Shown here in pieces: positions 9,978 through 21,156 of a stretch of 64,000 bases of DNA. The stretch covers positions 280,718 through 344,717 of the forward strand of contig JAUKTV010000022.1 of NCBI GenBank assembly GCA_030549205.1, given 5' to 3'. The notes below the pieces were generated by a model that made no database searches, was not told where the DNA came from, and saw only the letters and a program-made list of their open reading frames with translations. Within the stretch, counting starts at the first letter, position 1. Every line of letters starts with the position of its first letter. The stretch comes from Apiosordaria backusii. Its lineage: Eukaryota; Ascomycota; Sordariomycetes; Sordariales; Lasiosphaeriaceae. Both the position numbers and the translations under genes were made by a program.

Positions 9978-12900
9978 TCACTCTTCATCCCCATCCTCCT
10001 CCTCACCATCCTCCCCGCCAACCTCAACCACCACATCCCCCATCACCAAATCCAACGCCTTCCCCTTCCCTTCTCCCTTCACCACCCCCGGACTCTGCAC
10101 CTGCACCGTATCCAACACCCCCCCTCCCCCTCCCCCTCCCTCCCCGCCGCCGCCTTTCTTCGGCGTCGACCCATCCCCACTACCCTTCTGCCTCTCCGCA
10201 ATCCACCCCGGCGGCAACCCCGGACCACTATCCGCATTCCCGTAATCGCTCTTCTTCGTCCCCTTAGGCCAACGACCAGGACCACGCCCCGTGCCACCGG
10301 GCTTCCTCTTGTTCGTGCTCGAGCTAGTCCGCGGCCTGGCAGCGGCAGGGCGACGCGCACTCCCGCCGGAACGTTTCGGGCGAGGGCGGGCAGCGCTGCT
10401 TGCTGTGCGGACGACCGGTGGTCGGGAGACAACTGCTCTGGAGCGGTCGGTTCGGCGGGGGTTGATGGGCGGGACGACTTCGAATCGGCTGGGTGGGATG
10501 CCGATATACTGCGACATCCAGTCCTTGGGGTGTTCGGTTTTTTGTTCTTGTTCTTGTTCTTCTCCCTCAACCTCCTCAGGTTGGGCCATATTCTCGTTGG
10601 CTGAACCATCACCGTTGACTTGAATCCCGTTTGGCTTGTCTTCTTCATCTTGAATTCCCTCCTCGCCGTTGACATCCTCCCGGGGGTTGGCCTCGGCGGC
10701 GGGATCGGTCGATTCCTCGGTTGATTCGGTAGACTCGAGAACATTGTTGTTGTCAAGTGGTGCTGGCTTGGTATCTTGACCGCCCCCTTCAGACTGAGTA
10801 AACGAGCCATTGCCGTTGACCAGGTTCTCACCGGCAATAGTAGGCTTCTCCTCGTCCTCTTCCCGAGGAGCAATCGCCGTCAGCGCCGGCCCAAGCTCAA
10901 AGTTTGTCGCGTTGCTTCTGCCCATAACATACGGCGTCCACGTCAAAGCTTTCTCGTTGAGCTGCACATAATTTTTGGCCTCCCACTTCTCAACGTACTC
11001 TTTGCAAAACGGAAGATCAACCCTGAACGCGTAAAGCTGCGTCTGAGGATCCTTGACCAGACACCTGAGACCTTCCAAGGCTGAGACCACGTCATCTGGT
11101 GTGAGGCCGGTGTCGTCCGAGATCTTCTTGATGCTCAAGCCCTTCTCCGAGGCATGTTGCACAAAGTATTTGCACATGATCAACCGCCAATAGTTGCGGT
11201 ATGAAACCAACCCCATGTCTGAGAGAGGCTTTTCGGGCGAGCCAGTCTTCTGCTCGACTCTGGTAAGGAGGTAAGAGAAGTCGATCAAAAGATTTCCGTA
11301 ACCTTTACGCTGATGAATCGGCAAGGTAAGGATACAAGACACATTGTTCTGGCTGCTCGCCCGCTTTTCCTTGGAGAAGTAACCGACAAAGTGGTAGCCC
11401 AGATCGTCGTACTCGCAGAGAACGTAGAAGAGGAAGGGTTCGACGTCATAGTAGAGTGTTTTGGATCCGAGGAATAGCTTGGCGAGGAGGCACAAGTTCT
11501 GGCAGTAAACGGGATTCTTGCGGCCATCAACCTCGAAAACAGATATCGACCCGTGTCTGTAAATCTCGTCTCCGGGTGGATGCTTGGCAGGGCACTTGAG
11601 CTTGTGCCGTGAAGTTACGTAGTCCGAGTTCATGTACTTCAGACAGAACTGGCAGATGTAGAGTATTCGATTTCTGCTGTACTCCTCAGGATATGGTGCC
11701 GCATACCATGTGTCGATTTCCCAACCTCCGAACTGGATGCACTCAATCTGACTAGCCGGTCCGGAAGCCTTTTTGGATTTCCTGCTGGGAACCTCAGTCT
11801 CGGCTTGCACCTTCAGCAGCCGCTGCCGCCATTCTTCCTCGGCCTTTTGTTTGGCTTCGTCGAACCGACGGCGGTCTTCGGGCGCTGGCATGGTTTTTGA
11901 TGTGTCGGCCTCGGCTTCAGAGAGTATACCACCGTACGGTTTGCCCTTCAGTTCATCTGTCTCTTTGTCGTAGAACGAGTAGAATGGCTGAGAATAGTTG
12001 GTGCTGGTGAATGGGGTGGCGATTGGCGCTTGAACTGCCCCGGCGCTGCGGGAAGCATCATTTCCCGATGGTCGCCTTGCAGATCTCCCAGATCTTCCAG
12101 ACGTATTAGATCTGTTGGATCGTTTCTTGAGACCTTTGGGCTGTTGGGATGTGATGCGGTCAAGCTCGGCTGCATTAACGCGCATTTTGATGATGATGCT
12201 GTTTCTTGCTTTCTTTACAATGGATGCAGGGCCAGAGCTTTGCGGAATCTTAAGTCGCAAAGATCGAGAGGCGGGTCTAGAGGATCCTTCCCTCCCGACA
12301 GAGCCTTCTTCGTTACTTGCCTCTTCCGTGGTTGTCCGGCGCCTTTTGCGGAGCGCCATGACATGCTCGTCAGGTTCTATCGACGATGTTTTTCGCTTTC
12401 GAAGCACCCGGGATCCATCCATAGGATCCTCGTCCAACACCAGCTGATTGAAGACAGAGTGTGATTCTGGCTTGATAATACCTTTTTGCGAAGGAAGCAA
12501 ATCTCTTGCGAGTTTTGGTGCATGCGCACGCCGAGCAGAAGGGGGCGCACTGGTGTCAGTAATTCCGTCCATTTCAACATCCTCCTCATTGGGGGCATCA
12601 GACTCTGATTCACTTTCCGCACATTTAGGGCACTTCCAGTTCTCAGGACCTGCAGCTATTGTTAGCATGGTTCTACATCTGGTACTCTAAAGTTGCTTAC
12701 TTGTTTGGCTGTCCAAAGCTTTGTTGTCCCGGGCACATTGTTGATGTGCTGTACACTGGCTGTCAGCTGAGGCAAACAACAACCAAAAGCTACGGGTTCA
12801 CTGACCATTATCCTGGCACCTGGTACAAGCCAAGTATACCTCAAACTCTTCCGCTGGGTCGTTCTCTTCGCTCTGCTTACAGAAAATGCAGTGACCGTCA

Positions 12901-13478
12901 TCGGTTTCGTCTTCGTCTTCCTCCCCTTCATCATTATTGGCAGGCTCCCACTCCTCCGCACCAGCATCAGAGTCATTGTCACTAACACTGGCAGAATCCG
13001 CAGAGTGGCCGCTATCCGACTCGTCGTCTGTTTCGCCCGGTTTTATCTTGACGGCACCGACACCCTCGTCGTCTTCCTCATCCTCTTCGTCTTCAGCATC
13101 TGGGTCCCGTGCTCTCGCCTTGCCTCTTCGTTGTGCGTGGCGGTTTCGGGTAGAAACAACCTCATCCTCCTCCTCACCTTCGGCACCCTCCTCAAAAGCA
13201 TCGTCCTCTTCATGTTCCGAATCACTGTGGGCACTACTGTGATCGTCGTGGTCGTCGCCGCCTTCGTCAGGCTCGCCGTCGGCATCCATGTCCATTTCAG
13301 CATCTTCGTAATTCTCATCGGCAAGACTCCCAACATCAATCTGACTTTGTGAAGCCCCAGCACTGTCTTCCCCCATTATCACGTCCCCGTCCGCCTCAGC
13401 ATCGGCGAGTTCCGCTTCGCGCTCTGACTGCATGACGCTCAGTTGTAGCTGCTCCTGCATCAATTGCGCCTCCGCCAT
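9978..13478 (-). CDS. MYST-family histone acetyltransferase with N-terminal PHD finger (Sas3/KAT6-like)
   Basis: Transfers acetyl groups to histone lysines in chromatin. Exons are complement(12806..13478), complement(12701..12748) and complement(9978..12655), giving 1132 residues. After an acidic, low-complexity N-terminus, a PHD-type zinc finger is spread over all three exons: CIFCKQ and CTRC in exon 1, HQQCARD in the 48-nt exon 2, and WKCPKC at the start of exon 3. The MYST domain begins near QFGGWEIDTWYAAPYP. It has a C2HC zinc finger (CQFCLKYMNSDY..RHKLKC), the acetyl-CoA-binding loop HQRKGYGNLLIDFSYLL, and the catalytic glutamate in GSPEKPLSDMGLVSYRNYW. The C-terminal 350 residues are acidic and then basic and Gly-rich. 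PHD plus MYST is the layout of animal MOZ/MORF. In budding yeast the PHD subunits are separate NuA3 proteins, so the recruiting role of this finger is an inference. Confidence 0.93.
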
Positions 13479-14313
13479 TATATGTTTGTCTACTTAGTTG
13501 TTATCCCGATCGATAGTCAGGCTCCAACCATGCGACACCTCTGAAAGAGGGAGCTCGGTCAAGCCCACCAGTTTACTGCCAGCTGCGGCGCATGCCAACT
13601 GAAGGGGAGAGAATCCGTGAATCCGCGGCCTATAACACCCGGCGCATTATTCGGGGTACGCTCTTCAAGGTCTGGTGAATCGGGATATCGCAAAGAATGG
13701 CAGGTTTTATAGGTTCGTGGGGATGCGCGGGAGGCATCAAAAGGGGGGTTGGATGGTGGTCAGGTTGCTTGCTCGTCAGGTATGCCGAACGCGCAGAAGG
13801 AGGAGGTAAACCGTCGAGATTTGATGATATGTGCTTCCTATGGAGTGTCTTCAGGTAGAGACGCGTAAAAATGCCAGTTGCCAAGCCTCAATTGTCGTGG
13901 TCGTGGCTCAAGTGCGTCAAAATTTGCTTGATCGCGAAGGTTCAGGTGCTGGAAGTTGACCCCCTGGTCAGTTGCATTTGAACTTTGATTAGTCATTGGG
14001 TGTGACAATGAGTCTGGGCCCACTTGGCAGGCTTCACTCAGGTGGCCCGAGATTTCGAAGTTTGGAGCTGCCTTTCTGCCTGAGGCATCCAAGTTCAATC
14101 ACCCATTCACTCAGAGCTTCGCCAATTGGAATTGGGGAGCCCAGTCCAAGCACCGTGACGAGACCTCGACCTTGGGCTTTGGCTTCGAGGTTGCGCAGTT
14201 GCAGACATAACACCACCATTTAGATTGGACATAGGCTTCGGGTAGGTTCCCCATCTCTTGAAATTTGCTATTGTATAGGTACTAATCAATTGACAGGCCG
14301 AACAACAGCCACG
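13479..14313. promoter_or_regulatory. Divergent intergenic region, acetyltransferase / NDUFA1
   Basis: 835 bp between two divergent start codons; presumed to hold both promoters. No clear element is recognised. Open frames at 13630-13884 and 13838-14098 (minus) have no family signal. Confidence 0.4.
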
Positions 14314-14825
14314 ATGCCCGTTCCCTTCGAGACCCTCATTCCCTATGTCATCATCACTGCCGTAAGAGCTCCTCGAACTATGCGCAACGCCGATTTGGAA
14401 GGAGGTCGTGATTTCTAATGGGGGTTCAGATGTTTGGCGTGACTGGTGCTGGGTTGAGCGGACTTAGACATTACGCCGGTGGTGGAAAGAAGCACAGGTG
14501 GTCCCTTGACAACTGGGACAGGGTATGTTGCTCTTCCTCAGCCGAATTATAGTTCTTAAGCTAACATGTTTCCTTAACAATAGCAAAGTATGAAACATAC
14601 TTTTACTAAACGACATGACGGTGTGAATCAAGTGCTGACGGCGCATAACTGCAGTGATGGACCGCGACAGACGACTTACAGGAGTGTTACGAGGGCAAAC
14701 AGACAATCCAATCGCCCCGACAGGCTTCGAAGTCAACCAACCTTGGAGAGTATGTGCTCTACCAGAGATCATCAATTGTAGTGCAAGAAGCTTACGATTT
14801 CCAGGCCGAGAAACGCTTCTCTTAA
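14314..14825 (+). CDS. NADH:ubiquinone oxidoreductase MWFE subunit (NDUFA1 homologue)
   Basis: A small accessory membrane subunit of mitochondrial complex I, 86 residues. There are five exons: 14314..14361, 14430..14522, 14584..14587, 14655..14749 and 14805..14825. The protein starts MPVPFETLIPYVIITAMFGV, a single transmembrane helix, followed by TGAGLSGLRHYAGGGKKHRW. It continues LDNWDRQMMDRDRRLTG and TDNPIAPTGFEVNQPWR and ends AEKRFS. The last part matches the conserved fungal MWFE segment. The third exon is only four bases (CAAA); it supplies the Q and the first base of the next Met, and without it the reading frame meets a TGA at once. All introns are GT..AG, and those around the tiny exon have CTAAC and CTGAC branch-like sites. 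None of these exons is long enough to stand out as an open frame. Confidence 0.9.
14584..14587 (+). other. 4-nt microexon (exon 3 of the NDUFA1 gene)
   Basis: Flanked by AATAG on the left and GTATGA on the right. It restores frame between ..NWDR and MDRDRRLTG, giving the family-conserved WDRQMMDRDRR. Confidence 0.85.
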
Positions 14826-14951
14826 ACGACATAGATGGAAGCGGGGTAAAGACGAAGGCAGTGGTGTCGAAAGACGAGGGCGCGCATATGATAGACCACG
14901 AACGACCTCATTCTCATGATCCTCTTCGACACCATGGCGGTATACAAAATT

Positions 14952-16157
14952 TTAAATCTGTATCTGAGGCCGGTTCTTATTCAGTCCCTCCAGGAGCGTG
15001 CATGCTTGACATATCTCCTGGCTCGACATGTATCCACAGCGCTTACACTGCCCAAGCACTTGCCGACCTCCCTTAGATGGTCCACTGCCACTTCTGATAG
15101 GTAACTCCTTCTTTGTTTCTTCCCCTCCTTGCTTGGACTTGGATATTGCCTTCGCGACGTCCACCTCAAGCTCTGCGTATTCTTCATTATCCCTCAGTTG
15201 CTTATCCATGGCGGCCATCTCGCCTCCCGGGGTACGACCGTTTGTCGACCCGCAGCCACCTATATCGTCGTCCACAGGAGCAGCAGCGGCTGCTTTTTGG
15301 CCTTTGCATGCGCAAGATGATGGAGACTCTCCTGGTACCAGCCTCGCCATATCTTCTCCGCTTCGTACAATGTCAAGAATGGCACTTGGGCGTACTTTCT
15401 CTAGTTGTTTGATGAGACTTCTGGCGCTGCCACGGAAGGCTTCAGGGCTGTATATGCACTCCGTGCTGAAGTATTCGAGCTTTTTGTGGAAAGCGTACAG
15501 GACGATCTCCTTTTCATAGGAGTACTTGAGGGGCTTGCTTCTCTTGACCTCAGATCGATCATCTCCCGTCACAATGCTGGTACTCCGCGAGAGACGTGAC
15601 AAGTCTGCTCGTAGCAAGTTCATCATGACTGTCTCAGCAACGTCATCCGCATTGTGCCCCGTCACGACGTGCTTGATTCCCAGCATCTTTGCGCCACGGT
15701 CGAGGGCCTGCCGCCGAAAAACACCGCAGTAGGTGCAGTTTCCCTTTTTACCGATGGTCTGAACCACTTCGTCCATGGTCCAGTCGTACAGTTCCTTGTA
15801 GCCGACTATTTTGAGAGGCATGCCGTACTGAACGGCATTATTCATGACTGTTTTGAGTGAGTCGTCCCGGTAGCCTGTGATTCCTTCATCTATGCTCAGC
15901 AAAACCAGGTCAAGTCCATATCCATGTCGTTCGTTAAGTGTCTTGAGAACTGAGGCCAGGACTGTCGAATCCTTGCCACCGGAGGCTCCAATAGCGACCT
16001 TCTCTCCAGGGTAGAATAATTTGGATGATGTGATTGTGTGATGAATTTCATCCTCGAAGACTCTTATGAAGCACTCTTTACAGAGCTTTGCGTGGTTCTT
16101 GGGTCGCTTGATGTATGCTCTTTCTGTCTTGCAGATGGCACAGAGTGATGGCGCCAT
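14952..16157 (-). CDS. ncs6: Cytoplasmic tRNA 2-thiolation protein 1, ATP-dependent thiouridylase
   Basis: Catalyses 2-thiolation of wobble uridine 34 in cytosolic tRNAs for Lys, Glu and Gln, with CTU2/NCS2 and sulfur from the Urm1 pathway. Single exon, 401 residues, starting MAPSLCAICKTERAYIKRPK. The N-terminal zinc ribbon CAIC..LCKECF is followed by the PP-loop ATP-binding signature IGASGGKDSTVLASVLKTL. Next come the catalytic-region cysteines in KGNCTYCGVFRRQALDRGA and then TGHNADDVAETVMMNLLRAD. A C-terminal zinc finger reads CKRCGYMSSQEICQAC. A linker of about 90 residues before it is Ala- and Gln-rich. The frame stays open upstream to 16556, but the ATG at 16157 fits the family N-terminus. 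It is convergent with the NDUFA1 gene (126 bp between stops) and divergent from the eL8 gene. Confidence 0.95.
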   Translation of the reverse strand: MAPSLCAICKTERAYIKRPKNHAKLCKECFIRVFEDEIHHTITSSKLFYPGEKVAIGASGGKDSTVLASVLKTLNERHGYGLDLVLLSIDEGITGYRDDSLKTVMNNAVQYGMPLKIVGYKELYDWTMDEVVQTIGKKGNCTYCGVFRRQALDRGAKMLGIKHVVTGHNADDVAETVMMNLLRADLSRLSRSTSIVTGDDRSEVKRSKPLKYSYEKEIVLYAFHKKLEYFSTECIYSPEAFRGSARSLIKQLEKVRPSAILDIVRSGEDMARLVPGESPSSCACKGQKAAAAAPVDDDIGGCGSTNGRTPGGEMAAMDKQLRDNEEYAELEVDVAKAISKSKQGGEETKKELPIRSGSGPSKGGRQVLGQCKRCGYMSSQEICQACTLLEGLNKNRPQIQI

Positions 16158-16545
16158 GTTGGACTGGTTTGGCTTTCTGCTCCAGGCAAGATTTTCGTAA
16201 ATAGCTGTGCTCTGTCGTAGAACAGCTGGTCTGTGGGAATCTGAATTTATCGATGTCGGACTCGGGGTATCAAAACATGAAGATGGCTTCTTTCTTACTG
16301 CTGAGCTTGAGTCAAAAGGCCTGAACTTGATGCCAAGGTCTGTACACGGGTGGGGTGAGCCTAGACGCACCAAGCTGCCCCACGTTAGACTGTGCGCCCT
16401 GGCCCCACTGAACCCTACTGTTGGCCCGAGCTTTTTTCGCAAATCCACAATCCTCTTTTTCTCGTGCAGCTTCGCCAAAATTTCTCTCTCTAGACTTCTT
16501 CTCATCAACAAGCTCCCGGTACAGAGCCCAACGCCCAACGACAAA
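16158..16545. promoter_or_regulatory. Divergent intergenic region, CTU1 / eL8
   Basis: 388 bp between two start codons facing away from each other. The part next to the eL8 gene is pyrimidine-rich (CTTTTTCTC, TTTCTCTCTC), as is usual for ribosomal protein gene leaders. No named element is certain. Confidence 0.45.
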
Positions 16546-17698
16546 ATGGTAAGCATATTTGCTGGCTGATTCGCATGACGATGCCATCTTCGGATGTGCC
16601 ATTGCCATTGCTATTCTGCTCTCGATTTATCGAGTTGCATGAAAACTTCCGCTTGCTGGTCGCAAGACCGCAGGTGATGATTTGGCTTGAGCTGGATCGT
16701 GGTGTTTGGCGGCAACGCCTCTCGCCCGTCCGCTCTTTAGAGTTCTAGAAGACCACCAGTCAATGTTGAACATTAGCTGATGTCTTCTTCTCAATGATAG
16801 CCTGCGAAGTCTGGAAAGAGAGCCGCCCCGGCCCCATTCCCCCAGGGGAAGGCTGGCAAGAAGGCCCCCAAGGTTAGTCAATCCCCAAACACCACCACCC
16901 CCTCCATTGATTGCGCTAACACGCAGGTAGAACCCTCTCATTGAGAAGCGGACCCGCAACTTCGGCATCGGCCAGGACATCCAGCCCAAGCGCAACCTCT
17001 CGCGCATGGTCAAGTGGCCCGAGTATATCCGTCTCCAGCGCCAGAAGAAGATCCTCAACCTCCGCCTGAAGGTCCCCCCTGCGATCGCCCAGTTCCAGCA
17101 GGTTCTCGACAAGAACACCGCTGCCCAGGCTTTCAAGCTCCTCAACAAGTACCGCCCTGAGACCAAGGTCGAGAAGAAGGAGCGTCTCCTCAAGGAGGCC
17201 ACCGCCATCAAGGAGGGCAAGAAGAAGGAGGACGTCTCCAAGAAGCCCTACGCTGTCAAGTACGGTCTCAACCACGTTGTCGGCCTCATTGAGAACAAGA
17301 AGGCTTCTCTTGTCCTCATCCCCAACGATGTCGACCCCATTGAGCTCGTCATCTTCCTCCCCGCCCTCTGCCGCAAGATGGGTGTTCCCTATGCCATCAT
17401 CAAGGGCAAGGCCAGACTCGGCACTGTCGTTCACAAGAAGGTATATTGACTACATTAGTTGGGATATCTCAAATCTTTTACTGACTTTTTCATTCAGACC
17501 GCTGCCGTCCTCGCCCTCACCGAGGTCCGCTCCGAGGACAAGAACGAGTTCTCCAAGCTCGTCTCTGCCGTCAAGGAGGGTTACCTTGAGAAGAACGAGG
17601 ATGCCCGCAAGAAGTGGGGTGGTGGCATCATGGGTTACAAGGCCCAGCAGCGCATCATCAAGCGCGAGAAGGCCCTTGCCGCCGCCATCAAGGTTTAA
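16546..17698 (+). CDS. Large-subunit ribosomal protein eL8 (L8/L7a family)
   Basis: A structural protein of the 60S ribosome, 261 residues. Exons are 16546..16548 (ATG only), 16801..16872, 16931..17440 and 17498..17698. The protein reads M-PAKSGKRAAPAPFPQGKAG and then NPLIEKRTRNFGIGQDIQPK. Next come RMVKWPEYIRLQRQKKILNL, the L7Ae-type core NHVVGLIENKKASLVLIPND and DPIELVIFLPALCRKMGVPY, and a lysine-rich end AQQRIIKREKALAAAIKV. All exons join in phase 0. The first coding exon holds only the start codon and is followed by a 252-nt intron, so the promoter-proximal intron sits directly after the ATG. Codon use is strongly C-ending, as expected for a highly expressed gene. Confidence 0.96.
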
Positions 17699-19351
17699 GG
17701 AAGCATAAAAAGTCGATTGGGCGTTGTTGCACTTACGAATGGCGTACGGGAATACCAAAACCAGACCAGGGTGAAATAAACAGCCTTGCTTCCGCCAAGA
17801 TGCGGATAATGAATTGTTTCTTCGGATGGGACATGAATGGATTGCTTGATACCCCTTAATGCGAAAGTCTTCTAAACACTGTACACTGTGCTGGGTCCTT
17901 GATGGTGAAGGAGGTGAATGAGCTCCTGGTGCCGCAGATCTGGGGGATCACCGAGTGAAGTACTGTTGCAAGCCCGGCTGCAGCTGCTCTCACTGGCTAC
18001 CAGCATATCCAGTGTTTGGTGTTTCGAAGACTTGAGTGAATGTTATGCAACACCAGTGCAGGATCGGCAGAAGTATTCCATGGAAGGAACCCCCGCGGGA
18101 TGAACTCCGTGTCTCATCGCGTCCATCATTCTGCGGTGACATGTCCGGCTGCACAGCAGCTTCAGCCAGCCGTTTTCAATTGTTCATCAGGACCATTGTA
18201 CCTAGTTCAGCTGGCCCAATTCCATTTCCACAGCGATAGTAGAGTTTCAGCACGCCACATTCGGCAGCTGTAGATATCTATCAATGTTGTTCTAGGCCTT
18301 GCTGCGCAACCGAGATACCCCGTGCTGTCTCGGAGCTCAGGGCTTTTAGCTGAAAGTACCCTTGATTGCAACTCCAGGTTTCGGCAGCGTCTGTGTGTTT
18401 CGTCTTTGGCGATAACAACAGAGATGCTGTTCTTGCTTTTGCCCATGATGGAAGACATGGCCAAGTTTCATGTTCGATTTCAGATTTACGGAGAAGTCCA
18501 AATGGCAGGCAGGGGTGGTCTTGCCAAGCTTTTGGACAGAGTGTTCCAACCCCCGCGCTTCCGGGGTTCTGCGAAGGTTGCACTCAACAAGTTGGTCTGT
18601 GCGCTACCCTGAACCCCGGATCACTTGGTGCCATTTGGTGTTGGGTGAAGCTTCATCCCACGCTGCTACTTTTCGCGGGGGAGGGGGGCGGCTGAGGGGG
18701 AAAGGGAAGGAGGCGATGACACACTGGGTAGGATGGACTATTGGAACCGAACGGGGGGTCAGGGACTCAGGGAAGGGGGGATGAGCTGGCGCCAAAGGCG
18801 GTTGAAACTGTGAAATTGTTGGTGCTGTTGTTCTCCCATTCCCAGGTTGGGATGAACAGGAGACAGGAGACAGGAGCTGTGACCCCCCCCCTCGCCCAGG
18901 GGATGGATGCGATGCGGCTAAAGTTAGCGACACGACCACACGGACAGCTCTGAGTTCGGTTCATCCCGATGAAAGGTAACAGAGGGAAGCTAATCCGAGT
19001 TGGGGAAGCGACTGATTCGAGGTTATACTTGCCCGGTTGGCTACATATACCACCAGGTGGGAAGCTGTTGTCTGACTTGACCCCTCCATCATACTCATCT
19101 CAGCCCACCAACATCTTTTCCGTACTCCGTACTGTACTCCCCTGAGCTGAACCTTTCGACCATCTCCGGAGCACCCGATTTCTTTTTCAAAAATCGCGCT
19201 CTCCCCTCCCTCCTCATTTTATACTTTAGTATTTGAAGCTCCCGCCTGCCCTGGTTTTAGCTTCTGACTGTTGCCGAGTTCCTTCTTTCACTTGTGGTCC
19301 CACCGCAGGAGCTACCTACCTACATACATACCTTGAACCTCGACAGTCAAG
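17699..19351. other. Intergenic, 1.65 kb: eL8 3' side and carbonic anhydrase promoter
   Basis: No supported gene. Several short open frames exist on both strands (18036-18784) but overlap each other and show no domain. The segment 19080-19350 is pyrimidine-rich and ends in TACCTACCTACATACATACC, probably the carbonic anhydrase leader. Confidence 0.45.
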
Positions 19352-20604
19352 ATGTCTGATGGTGAGCAAAGCCTTGGCTATCCCCCTCGGAGACCAATGG
19401 GGATTCCCGTGGGTATTTTGAAAAGTCGCTGACATGAATTGAACAGACGATCATTTCCTCTACGCCTTGAGCTCCAACAATGCATGGGCCGGCTACAAGG
19501 CCCACCAAAACCCCCACTTCTTCCCCAAGCTTGCCTCCGGGCAAACACCTCAGATCCGTAAGTCACCGTCCTGAACCATATTCACTCCAAACCAATCAAA
19601 CAAACAACCGACTAACACCGACACAAGTCTGGCTCGGCTGCTCCGACTCCCGCTGCCCCGAAACAACCATCCTCGGCCTCCAGCCCGGCGACGTCTTTGT
19701 CCACCGCAACATAGCCAACATCATCTCCCCCACCGACATCAACACCTCCGCTGTGATCGAGTACGCCGTGGCCCACCTCAAAGTCAAGCACGTCGTCCTC
19801 TGCGGGCACACCTCGTGCGGCGGCGCCGCTGCCGCACTTGGGGACACTCGCGTCGGCGGGGTGCTTGACACGTGGCTGACCCCCCTCAAGGCAGTTCGGT
19901 ATGCCAACCTGGAGGCGCTCACCGCGATCAAGGACGACAAGGCGAGGGCGACAAGGATTGCAGAGCTGAATGTGGAGGCGGGGGTGAAGGTGCTGATGGC
20001 GAATTGGACGGTGCAGGAGGCGATCAAGGAGAGGGGGTTGCAGGTTCATGGTTGCCTGTTTGATATTGGCTGTGGCAGGATCAAGGACTTGGGGTTTGGG
20101 ACGAAGGGATCGAAGGGGCTGGATGGGCAGGAGGATGTGGTGAGAGGTAGGCATGCGCAGCTTGTTTTTAGGGGGGGAATGCGTCCATGTCTGTTAAATG
20201 ATTTCCTTTGGCTTAAGGGGTGGTCTGGTTTTAGCATTGCTTGGTGGCTTTTTGGCATCGTTCATCGCGATGTTGGTGGTTGTTTGTTTGCACGGGCATT
20301 TGGGAGCAAGAAAAGGAGTACAAACTGGTTTGGGTTGGCTTTTGGGGGGTTGCATTGCTTAGGACGATAGCTTTGTATTTGACATTGTACATGCATTTGT
20401 TTTTGTCATTTATGGTGGTGTTTTTTTGGTGTATTTGCTTGTGTGCTTTTGATGGGATATCGTTTTTAAGTTTGCTTTGACCCCCTGAATTGCTGTTGCT
20501 TGGTAGCTTGTGGGAGAGGAGGGACAACTCGCTGACTTGCTATTGCAGAATACCGGCCTGAAAGATCCGAGCTAGAATCCGCGGCTCCCGCACCTGCCGT
20601 CTGA
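19352..20604 (+). CDS. Beta-class carbonic anhydrase
   Basis: Interconverts CO2 and bicarbonate, supplying bicarbonate to carboxylases. Exons are 19352..19361, 19447..19557, 19628..20146 and 20549..20604, giving 231 residues. The N-terminus MSDDDHFLYALSSNNAWAGY shows no targeting signal, so it is probably cytosolic. Zinc ligands are visible as C45 in WLGCSDSRCPE and H101/C104 in LCGHTSCGGAA; the D47-R49 dyad of beta enzymes is intact. Further family segments are GDVFVHRNIANII and GCLFDIGCGRIKDLG. The last exon is a choice: the GT at 20147 spliced to the AG at 20548 gives VVREYRPERSELESAAPAPA, which stays in frame. If the 402-nt intron is kept, the frame instead runs to 20370 with an unrelated tail. 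I prefer the spliced form. Confidence 0.85.
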
Positions 20605-21156
20605 TTACCTTTGAGGAGTCGACCCCGTCAACTGAAGGCGAGAGGAGATTCGAAGAGGTGACGTCGGCGATAGGAATAGAACAGGTGGAGAAGCGGGAAG
20701 CGGTGCGGCGGGAAGTGGGGATGTCGTTGACATAAGGGACGGGAGGGACAGTGGTATTGTATTCTATCAGCACTTTATTGCCTTACTTTTTCACTTACTA
20801 AGTGTGTTTCTATTTCGGAGATTTTTAATTCAATCACAGATCACCGACCAAAATTCCAGGGTCTTGTGATAGCTTCAGCAAACACTCGTTCAGGGAAGTC
20901 GAAGCCAAGCCTTTCTGTCAACGTTGCCAAGAATACCTCCCGAACCTCCACTTGCCCGGGTTTGAGCCGGCTCTATCCTTCTCCTTCGTTTGTTTAGGAA
21001 CCTCCCTCGATAGATATAAATCTCCGCTGGCTCCGAACACCGGGAGTCTCTGGCAGTTTCATAGCTTGCTTACTCTGAAGCTATTTTGAGCTTTTTCAGC
21101 GGCCAAGGATAGCAGTTGATCGACAAGAACAGTCCACACTACACATAAAAACAAAA
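20605..21156. other. Intergenic: carbonic anhydrase 3' side and OCD promoter
   Basis: 552 bp without a gene. It probably contains the terminator of the carbonic anhydrase gene and the promoter of the next gene. There is a TATATAAA-like site in GATAGATATAAATC near 21009-21022. Confidence 0.4.

Noticed and set aside
10079..10873. Minus-strand 264-codon frame inside the acetyltransferase gene
   Set aside because: Frame-shifted shadow of the low-complexity C-terminus of the MYST protein; rich in Arg and Ser, no domain.
17699..19351. Possible gene in the 1.65-kb gap
   Set aside because: Several overlapping short frames on both strands, none with splice-joinable family motifs.
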